Source: Prochilodus magdalenae
Lineage: Eukaryota > Chordata > Actinopteri > Characiformes > Prochilodontidae
Assembly: GCA_024036415.1 (NCBI GenBank)
Contig: JAMWET010000763.1
Span: forward strand, 74,501-138,500
Reading direction: 5' to 3'
Length of the DNA stretch: 64,000 bases
Shown here: positions 37,183 to 64,000 of the stretch, piece by piece
How positions within the stretch are numbered: position 1 is the first letter of the stretch
Layout: each line of letters begins with the position of its first letter
Program-made: the position numbers and the translations under genes
Notes under the pieces: model-generated
The model's input: the letters and a program-made list of their open reading frames with translations, nothing else
The model's database searches: none
What the model was told of the DNA's origin: nothing

Positions 37183-37984
37183 CTTGTATGGTATCAAACA
37201 CTCACTTTGTTTTTGTATGAATGTGTAATTTGTAACCCATGCATTAAGATAATCAGTATATCAAATTGCTCACATTTGAACCTAAAAAGCCGTTGTTTAT
37301 GTATATTGTTATATTTATATCAGTGGATAAAAGGTTTTTCAAAGTGTATTCAATATTATCAATAATACAGTAACATTGTTTTCTTAGTCCGATCGCATGA
37401 TCACTGGTGGAGACCTACATGAGTAAGGACTATTTATAGCATATATACTGTGCAGTTATGTGCAAGGTTGTACTTTGTAGGTTACATATGTTGTACAAAG
37501 ACACATATCTACACATATTAATACACAGTTACAAATCAGCATGAATATAAAATGTGGCCTGTGTAAAACTGATGGCACATTTTATATTTTATGTTTTATT
37601 TTTTCCTATATGTAAAATGCAAATCGATTGTGTTGAAGAATTTCATATTCAAGTGTGCTCTCTGTAGAGAAGGGCCCTTTACAGTTATAGAATAAACATC
37701 AACATGTGTGCGCAAACTTATGCATGCAAAACAATCATATTTTGTGACTGTAGCGTCACACTGTCATTCTTGTTAATTCAGCTCCTGGGTGGAGGCTCTC
37801 AAAAGGTGCTTGAATTTTCCACTTTACTGTTGTCTTTGTTTTAGTTGTTGTTTATTGTTCAGCAATGCATTCATATGTCTCTTGGACTCAAAAATACATT
37901 ATTCTTTAAAAAAAATAATGTCCATATCTTAACTACTTCTGAAAGGACATGGTAGCTCTTGTATAGGTCTAAAAAAATGATACA

Positions 37985-38150
37985 TCCTGTAAGTATCTGG
38001 TGCTGAACACACAGTCTCTGGTTGTTACCACATAATAGTAATCCATGGTAGTATCTGTTATTCACCTGAAAGTAGTTGTTGCTCACGAGATAGTATTATA
38101 TACTGATCTGATAGTATGTGGTGCACACCAGATTTTTTAACTATAAAAAA
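37985..38150 (+). repeat. Imperfect minisatellite, block 1
   Basis: About six degenerate copies of a 20-25 bp monomer of the form tagtatctggtgctcaccac. It is related to block 2, about 1.8 kb downstream. Confidence 0.6.
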
Positions 38151-38984
38151 CTTCTTTCAGAGGCATTGGTCTCTGAAGGGTGACGCTATGAAAATCCATT
38201 AAGAGTAAAAAAAAAATACAGTGGTGTTAATATTCCATCTATTACTATCACCTATTTATCATGACATGATAACAGACTGTAAAGGAAAGCTGAGATTTTG
38301 ACAATGTGACGGTGAAGATACTGAACAATATTCAACTTATTAGTATAAATACTTTTACTCATTCTGTGCTTGGCCATGTCTTTTTCAGACCTACAGAAGG
38401 TCACAATTTCACAGCCCATAGATGACATATTTAGGCCGCACAGCCAGTTTATCCCTCAGGAGACTGACCATGACAATGAAAACAGTTTTCCAGTTTTTCC
38501 TCCAGACTGACAGGAAGTTCCTGTGTCCAGAGCAGACGCAGACCGCTGAGTGAGAGGGATATTTCGCTATCAGTAACACCACTGCTTTTCCAAGAGGGTT
38601 AACACGTATTCTCAGAAGATAAAAAAACTCTGGAGTTTTGCTTATGCGGAGTTATATAGGACACATGCCGTACATTTTGGGAACAGTCATAAAAATGTGG
38701 GGTATGTGAAATGTAGAGTGTGTGAGGCTGCGAGGACAATTGGAGCTCAATCTGTTCAGTGCAGAAAGCCAAGTTCCTAAATCAGAGCAGCTGGAGCAGC
38801 ATTCCACTCTGTTGCGTTGCTCTTGAGTAATGTCTGATATGGAACATGGAATTCTTTGACAACTTATGGGGGATATCCACATTTCCTGTCATTTCCAGGC
38901 ATGCTTTATTAGAAAGCTGTTCAAAGACCAATAGCTTTTTGGCTCGTTAGGCAGTATGTGCAGTAAGCGTATCCTCAAACAGTT

Positions 38985-39140
38985 GTTTTTTCAAGGGTTC
39001 TTCAGTAAAGACAATATAACCTGAACACTCAAATATTTTGCATAGTTAAAGGGTTTTCTATTTGACCATGCAAATGTTGTTTTTTTTTTTTGAGTGTTCC
39101 TGATTCTATATGAAACATTTGCCTTTAAAAAAGAATCCCA
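38985..39140 (+). repeat. Family A repeat copy
   Basis: Contains 'caagggttcttcagtaaaga', 'cctgaacactcaaatatttt', 'gaccatgcaaatgttg' and 'gtgttcctgattctatatga' in family order. Confidence 0.55.
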
Positions 39141-39489
39141 AGGGCCCACATAAAATATTTGTGTTTACTTTTGGAAAACTTTAATTCATAAATCAATTAT
39201 TCCCTTTTTTGTTACAGCAACTTTAACATTGGTATATGTAAATGAAATCTGTTCTGACTGGCTGTCCTTTGCCTAATTTAAAAAGGGTACCAGGTTGAAA
39301 CAATCCATATGTCTTAAATGACACAAAGCACAGCTTAACTGCTTTAGTATATAGTATATAGACATATGTACATGCAATGTTGTTTGTGACTTCATAAAGG
39401 AGCTGAATAATTTGATGAGCTTTGCTCTGATTGGCTGGTTTACAGCGAGGCACAGTGAGGATCACACAGGAGCAACATGTGGAAATTTG

Positions 39490-40170
39490 TTTTATTAATT
39501 TCGAATGTGCTCATCTGATGTATCTGGTGCCTACCTGATTTGAAGGGCCTATTTAGTGCACACCAGATTTCCTACATCCTTTTAGTGGCTCCATATTCTA
39601 CTGATAGTTTGAAGGGTCAGACTTTAAAAATGTGTTAGTAGCATTATATAATCAAACTTTACCATAGTCATAGATATTTAATTCAGACGGGGAACTGTTT
39701 TAACAGTGTAACTTCTGGGAATGGGTAGAATATGTCATATTAAGCCCCTTTAAACCCTAATAAAATATATTTTTCTTCAATGTTTTACACACTGAGCTGC
39801 AATTTAGTTAAATAACACAAAATATGCCGTATTTGTAAACTATGAAAAAAATGTTTCTAACCAACTAATTATGTTAGTATCTGTTGCTGATCACACAGTA
39901 TCTGGTGCTCACCAAGAGGTATCTGGTGCTTGACACTCACTTGATAGTATGTGGTTCTAACCACATAGTATCCGGTGCTATTCTAGTAGCATCTGCTAAC
40001 CATGTAGTATGATGTGTTCACCCCATAGTCTCTGGTGCTCAACTGATATCAAAATATCAGTAAAAAAAGCCCTTTAAAATATAATAAAAAATAATTGTTC
40101 TATAACATTTTATACACTGAGCTGCAATCCAGTGCAACAACACTACTGTTGTTTATGCTGTATTTGTAAT
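39490..40170 (+). repeat. Composite minisatellite, block 2
   Basis: At least seven monomers related to 'gtatctggtgctcacc' lie at 39,870-40,050. They are flanked on both sides by a direct repeat containing 'cacactgagctgcaat' (39,740-39,840 and 40,065-40,170). The whole resembles a higher-order tandem unit of about 320 bp. Confidence 0.6.
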
Positions 40171-42469
40171 GAAACATGCAGGTGGTCAGCGTTCTCTATG
40201 CACTGACTAAGCTCAGACAAACATGACAAACATGACGTTGTGACATTTATCACCATCATGAAAAATATCGTCAACCTCTTGCACAGAATAAAGTGTCCCA
40301 GAGGATCACATCTGTTTGGAGCTACAAGGATTAGCAGCTGTGTCAAAGCCTTTCCAATGAATACTCCTCAAAAACTACTCCACGTTCAAACGCAAAGGGG
40401 CCTAAGAACACAGAGCACGAGGAGGTCAAACATCAAGGGGCCTAGAAAAACAATATTGTGGTTTATCTTGCCAGATAGAGATTAAGGCTGAATTACAGTC
40501 TTTACCACTGAGCAAATGATTGCTAAGACGACTCAGTCACTGTTTACTTTGGGCAGGTTTAGTCAGCATGTTTACATGTAGCTTGGGCCTACAAGGTTTA
40601 TACGAGCGGAGGAGGCAGATGCCGTTAGACTTCAAGTCCTCGATGGCCACAAACAGTTTAGAAAAGGAGGAGTAGTCAGTCGCGCAGTTTTCAACAGCTC
40701 CAGCTTACTGAAGCCAAAATAGTGCCTCATATCTAGACTGGAGCAGGCAGTATTATGACAGGACGATTTATTGTAGGAAGCTTCTTGTTGATGGTTCCTC
40801 CCTTTTTTTGTTGAGGCAGAGCGTCAGTGGGGAAAAGATGACTCCCCTTTTTCTCTACAACAAGTTGATTTATTATTTTTTTTGTTAAACCACGGCGTAA
40901 TATGGGTCAGGGAGAGTTGAAGGTTTCGACCATGTGCTCTAAGCCCCAGTTTTACCTCCTGAAGGCCTCAAGTGTGCTGAGTGTGTTTTTTCAGCCCTGT
41001 TGTGGGGACGTTTGCGGTCTGTGCTGCTTTGCTGCTCAGGGTTTCTTTAAATGGTGGACCTTTTTAGCATCATTAGAGCTTGAAGCCTGAACAGGATGGA
41101 ACATAGCTGAGAAAGTCAATAGCCCTCTCCCTCTCTCTTTTGCACACTGAACACATTGTTTAAACGCCCCATTTTACAGTCGTCTGATGGAGTCAACACT
41201 CTACATTGTCCACAGTGTCCACAGTTAAAAAAGGGGGGTGACTCAGTCTTTTGAGAGAGTGCTGCCCCCTACCTGTTATTCTGAGCAGCTCATAATAACT
41301 GCATAGAAAAGATGATTGAAAATAGGGTACTGTCCAGGTAGATGTTAGTCCCCTAAACAATGTAAATGTGCTGTCCAACATGTGCAATGTGCTGTACAAA
41401 AGTTTGATATATGCCAGTATAAGACTTCCCTTTAATTCATTTTACTACTGGACACATACAAGTATGCAGAATTTATATTATGTTGAACTTAAGCATAAGT
41501 GTTCATACATATATCACCATAAAGAAGCATTATATGGATGGCATAGATTAGCTTCATGCTACACTTTGTTTTGCATATTTTTGTTTCTTGTTCTCTGACA
41601 ACAGGGAAACATTCTTGTTCTGGAACAACATGAAAACATTCAATATTATGAACATATTAAAAAATTTTATTTACTGAAATGTAATGTAATCCTGTTATTT
41701 TTTGTCCTTTTTACCTAAAGCAGTGACATAAAGACACAATTTATTTTTTTATTGTCAACGTATTTTCAGTGTTTCAGCCCCAGTGTTTCAGTAAATGTAT
41801 TTTCACACATTTACTTTTTAAAATGTGCCTTTATTTTAGTAGAAAATGCAGAAAGTCTGAAGCAGGTGTCCAAGTACATCTGGGGTTTCTAAATGGCCAC
41901 TTCAACAGTGAAATTTTACAAAGCCTAGTGATGTCTAGCCCAGCATTCATCTGTGCTGATGCTGCACTGGTGTCAGAAGTGCGATGCATTGTGTTGTGCT
42001 CGACATTTTTAGGTTTTCTAAAGTGTCTGTTTATTAAGTAGTATTTGTCAGTATGCACAATGTTTTCCACATTTTTATCAGACCATGGTACATGTTCCTT
42101 AGCTAAAGGTGCTAAAGGAGTATGATGGCGTTTTCTCAGTTCTGTGTTATAATGGAGGAAATTACAAATCCAAACACCAGTAGAAATTTTTAGATATGCA
42201 GATCAGCTTAAACTCCCACTACACAACTTCTGATTGTGATGTATCTCGCTGAAGAATTCATTAAAAATATAAAACAGACACAGCAAAATCATTTGGTGAA
42301 TATCTGTCAGCTGAAAGCTTTAAATAGGTTGCAAGCTAGGGTTGTGTAGTATAATCTGTGAGCGTCATGCTCTTTAACAAGAGATACATTATTGTGCTAG
42401 GAAAAATTAGCATTGCAGCAGCGATGGGTAAAAATAACACTACGATTTTTCAAAATATTTCTATATAAT

Positions 42470-42730
42470 TAAACAGTTAAGATATAAACAGATTTATTCA
42501 GCATGGTTTGGTGTGAAATATTCTAGTGAAACTTGTGTAGGTCTACTGTTTTTTGGATAGCACATAATGTAGTGGTAAATATACAGTATTTGTGTTGTAG
42601 ACATGGTGACCCCTGGTTCCCATCACCACCACTGTAAAGAAATCTGAACCATTTTATGCCAGACCACTCTGAATCACTTTGTTTACACCCCAAACACTAA
42701 GTTATAGAGGTAATTTTAAAAAAGTGTAAT
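42470..42730 (+). repeat. Family B repeat fragment
   Basis: The right half of the family B element: 'acatggtgacccctggttcc', 'catcaccaccactgtaaaga' and 'gaccactctgaatcacttt', closely matching 63,383-63,470. It lies between the two genes. Confidence 0.6.
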
Positions 42731-44078
42731 TTCCAGGCTATTAAGCACTGTTACAAGATATGTGTTGATCATTTATAATTACAGGATTGAACAAATTTTA
42801 ATCTCTATATTGTGAAAACATCCAATCAAAGTTTTACAGCGTAAAATTAAACCAACGTCAATGATCAATACTGCCAGTTACTCTGTGCTATTTCCACTCC
42901 TTTTACACTACCAGTCAAAAGTTTGGACATGGCTACTCAAAACTGAAGACATCAAACTATAAAACAGCACTCATGGAATTATGCAGTCATCTTAATAAAC
43001 CTCCAAAATGGCGACTATACAGGAGGATGAAACAACATTCTTAACTTGCAGTGGAGGTTAATATTACAAAGTTCTTTCTACGCAATTTTGGATGAAATCT
43101 ATTCATCTGTCCATCATGAGTATTCATAAAACTGAAAGGTGAAAGGGTAACTAGAGCTTTTTAAGCTGTGCAAAATGAGAGACAAAAAAATGAGCAATGG
43201 CAAAAATATAATGTATAGAGTATATAAGAGTATATGTGGTATATGACAATATTTAATTGTCTCATCAGTGGGAACGATAATGTCTTTGGGAACTGTATAT
43301 ATCATTGAAATAACCAAAAACATTCATTTATTTGTGTGTCTCATTTGACTGGTACTGTATGTAATTATGCAGTTCAAACATGGTTATTGTGGAGATGCAT
43401 ACTACATAACTTCACATACAATAAGTGAATAAAACCAATGAATTAGGTAGGGTACAAAGGCAAGTACATGTATGTATTTTGCGTTCATGAAATTTGTATA
43501 TACATATGCACAATAAGATTTTAGCGTTTCATTCGGTTGAATTGATATATATTTGTATAGGTAGTAAATATTATTGTAAGTAAAAAGTAATAATAACACA
43601 AATAATAACACATAGACATACGCTGTCTATTAGAAAAAGAAGCCAAACACAAACATTAGTAAAGTGATGCTGTGCCAGTTTGGAATATGCTACTCTATTC
43701 AAACAGTACTGCAACGACAGCGGGTGCAGCATCAAGCACTCCACTGTGTGCCTCACTTAAAACCTCCCGCCTATCAATAAAAATGCAGGAGCTCAATTAT
43801 GATCTCAAATATGCACTCAAAAAACAGTATTATTTAACAAGAAGTTTCAACGATATGGGCTTTAGGTATGAGCCACCATGAGTATGTCCCTGAACCATAA
43901 TCAGACGAAGAGAATGTTCCGCTGATGCTGTGCTTGCATCTATCATTGTCTTCAGAAATGTCAGTGGTGCATTTTGTTGTCTCCTATCTGTGGTGTGACT
44001 TGACCAGGACTTTAGTACGTAAAGCAGATAGCTTTAGGAGAGAATGAAGATTCCTCAAAGCTCCTCAATGACATAGGG

Positions 44079-44084
44079 TTTATT
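44079..44084 (-). terminator. musk: Candidate musk poly(A) signal
   Basis: The plus-strand hexamer tttatt is AATAAA on the musk strand, about 0.62 kb past the stop. It is the first canonical signal found. The sequence beyond it is only weakly GU-rich, so confidence is low. Confidence 0.3.
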
Positions 44085-44707
44085 TTTTTCTTCCTGTGGT
44101 TCGTCAGGCTCTGTTCTGTAGTTGAGACAATGTTTCATACAATGTTTAGTTGAAGCTGCTAACTGGTTGCGGCTAATATAGCTTACAAGAAAGATAGGTA
44201 TATAGCCCATCCATTAGCATCGTAGACCTGCTTGTGTGGTTTCTGACAGAGTATGACACACTGTTATCTTGTGGACAAATGTATTGTAGTGAGCTTCTAC
44301 TGGCAGGTGCTGGATTTTATAGGCTTGTGGGGTGTGATCATGCTGATGATTGGCCAAAATTAAGTTAAGATATGGTTCTGTGTTTGTTGTGTTGGGTAAG
44401 TGGGCATTTGTTGTCGTTTTGTGTGTCCAGTAGCGCAAAGCCCGTGGTTGGTCTTTTCTACTGACGTTCAATAATGAGCCCTGACTCGCAGCAGAATCAT
44501 GGCCGCCTGTGTGTCTTGCTCTATGCTGACACAGTATGAACAAAATTCACATAGTTTTTATGTATTGTAATGTAATATCAAGGAATTGAACATGTAGTAT
44601 TTGTTGACATCCACCAGCAGGCTGTTGACCTCAAAAGGGTTTAAAGGTTCTTCAGAGTTCCTCCATGAATGTTACAGATTTTTCTGGCTATGTGTGGGGA
44701 AGTGTTT

Positions 44708-62969
<18,262 letters not shown>

Positions 62970-63064
62970 CTGCAGGAGAGAAGTTAAACTGCAAGCTTAT
63001 CACTCAATATTAAATTGTAAAAAGAAAACTCAAACAGTTTGTTTTGTTTGTTTCACACAGAATT

Positions 63065-63480
63065 AAGTGGTTAAGATATAAACGAAGTCAATGGTGGCAA
63101 TGGAAATAAGACATCTACCTCTAAAAGCTCCCTCACAGAAAGTTATTACATGAGTCATGAAAACACGGCCTGATATATGGGATGTAATTTTATAGAGTTT
63201 TGAGCCTGCATCCATTCGTGTTGGAAAGATACATGCAGGACATTGTTGGGAGAAATAGTCCCTCTAAAACATATTATTATCTGCTGTTTTACCATCATCA
63301 GCATTACATCATAACCGAGGGGACAGCTGTAAGTTTACTGGGGGTTTGATCGTGAATAAAATGTCTGTATTTGTGTTGTAGACATGGTGAGCCTTGGTTT
63401 CTATCACCACCACTGTAAAGAACATCTGAACAATTTTACACAAAACCCACTCTGAATCACTCTGTTTACATATCAAACGT
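63065..63480 (+). repeat. Family B MITE-like repeat, near-complete copy
   Basis: Best-preserved copy, about 415 bp, in the musk intron upstream of the Ig3 exon. It carries all blocks in order from 'taagatataaacgaagtcaa' through 'catctacctctaaaagctcc' to 'ccactctgaatcactctgtt'. No open frame of interest. Confidence 0.6.
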
Positions 63481-63579
63481 GTACAGAAAAAACTTGTGCA
63501 CTTATACAGAAAAAAAATGTTTTGAAAATTGCTGGAATTCCTGACTGATTACATGGATATACATTCACAAGATGTGATA

Positions 63580-64000
63580 CGCTATCACGCTTCCGGGTTT
63601 CCCGAGTGCCTCCGATCTTGCGGACTCCATCTCCCAGAGTACCCTCCTCGATGACATCACTGGCACAATTCCCGATACACCCATTCATACTCCACTTCCG
63701 CGCTCTAGGTCGTCTGAGTATTGATTGGAAACCTGCACCTTATTTCTGAGCCATTATATAAACTCCTCTCACCCACATCCACCTTGCGAAGTTTTGCCAA
63801 ACTCCGTTTGCATACGAAGCGTTTCTCTTTAAACTCTACTTCTATCGTTCTCAACCTACCTTTGTTTATTCGACTCTCGCTTTCGGATGTTTCGTTCGCA
63901 TTTGTTGTTGCCGACTCCAATTTTGATCTCCGTCTGGCTCTGTTCGCTGGCTATTTTACTCTCTGGTTTTCGACCCTGGCCTTTCTCTCGCTTTCTCTCT
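63580..64000 (+). mobile_element. Probable LTR of a retrotransposon, cut by the window end
   Basis: This block differs from its surroundings: CpG-containing, with 'acttccgcgctctaggtcgt', a TATA-like 'ccattatataaactcctctc' at about 63,755, then pyrimidine-rich 'tctctttaaactctacttct' and 'ctggttttcgaccctggcct'. The layout resembles the U3-R part of a Gypsy-type LTR in fish. No gag or pol sequence is inside the window, so the class is a guess. Confidence 0.4.

Larger units (their letters stand above)
33672..37200 (+). other. lpar1: Probable lpar1 3' UTR
   Basis: AT-rich sequence on the lpar1 strand from the stop codon to the candidate poly(A) site. It contains no supported coding sequence. It includes a short 'gtatgta' microsatellite (about 35,113-35,140) and a family B repeat fragment at about 36,125-36,285. 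The length is long but not unusual for a teleost GPCR transcript. Confidence 0.4.
37201..44000. other. Intergenic region between convergent lpar1 and musk
   Basis: No gene is recognised between the two 3' ends. It holds a minisatellite-like composite (37,985-38,150 and 39,490-40,170), a family A copy (38,985-39,140), a family B fragment (42,470-42,730), and a patch at about 40,580-41,080 with moderate GC content but only short, unrecognised frames. Confidence 0.5.

Noticed and set aside
40902..41090. Plus-strand frame in the intergenic region
   Set aside because: Short, Cys- and Phe-rich, without homology I recognise or splice context.
43660..43881. Plus-strand frame and an AATAAA at about 43,776
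   Set aside because: The hexamer is on the plus strand, 10 kb past the lpar1 stop, and the frame has no recognisable product.
44214..44543. 109-codon minus-strand frame downstream of the musk stop
   Set aside because: It is in the presumed musk 3' UTR, separated from the kinase frame by stops, and resembles nothing known.

Overview
This window is vertebrate, almost certainly teleost, nuclear DNA. It has long AT-rich introns, consensus GT-AG splice sites, and many fish-type DNA transposons, a tRNA-derived SINE and LINE 3' tails. Two protein-coding genes are recognisable, and they converge. The plus strand carries lpar1 (lysophosphatidic acid receptor 1). The minus strand carries the 3' two-thirds of musk (muscle-specific receptor tyrosine kinase). 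From memory, MUSK and LPAR1 are also convergent neighbours in the human genome, which supports both identifications. An otophysan fish (characiform or catfish-like) would fit, but the sequence does not prove it.

Layout. Positions 1-9,500 are probable intergenic DNA made of old repeats. A CpG-rich, CRE-containing promoter-like block with a probable untranslated first exon of lpar1 lies at about 9,500-9,854. A 14.6 kb stretch follows that behaves as a 5' intron; it holds a decayed Tc1-like transposon, a MITE with 'aggggtggg' termini and a recent tandem duplication of about 1 kb. The lpar1 coding region is two exons, 24,433-25,168 (through TM6) and 33,370-33,671 (rest of TM6 to the C-terminal PDZ ligand), split by an 8.2 kb intron holding a near-perfect hairpin and a SINE. 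A long AT-rich lpar1 3' UTR probably ends near 37,200. Positions 37,200-44,000 separate the two 3' ends and include an imperfect minisatellite built on a 'tatctggtgctcacc' monomer.

musk runs right to left. I traced 11 exons from 62,969 down to the stop at 44,708. All exon phases fit together, and the joined frame is 2,079 nt (692 codons plus stop). It encodes the second half of the third Ig domain, the Frizzled-like cysteine-rich domain, a kringle domain, the transmembrane segment, the juxtamembrane NPxY motif and the kinase domain. The signal peptide, Ig1, Ig2 and the first half of Ig3 lie beyond the right edge. Notable points are the kringle domain (absent from mammalian MuSK), two micro-exons (7 nt and 24 nt), a tandem NAGNAG acceptor, and loss of the hydrophobic C-terminal PDZ ligand seen in mammals.

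The two genes have unrelated roles: lpar1 is a Gi/Gq/G12/13-coupled lipid receptor, and musk is the postsynaptic agrin/LRP4 co-receptor of the neuromuscular junction. I found no RNA genes, CRISPR arrays or clearly new system. The most original observations are the musk micro-exons and kringle, a templated-insertion-like rearrangement in a musk intron, a MITE nested in a LINE tail, and an intronic hairpin.
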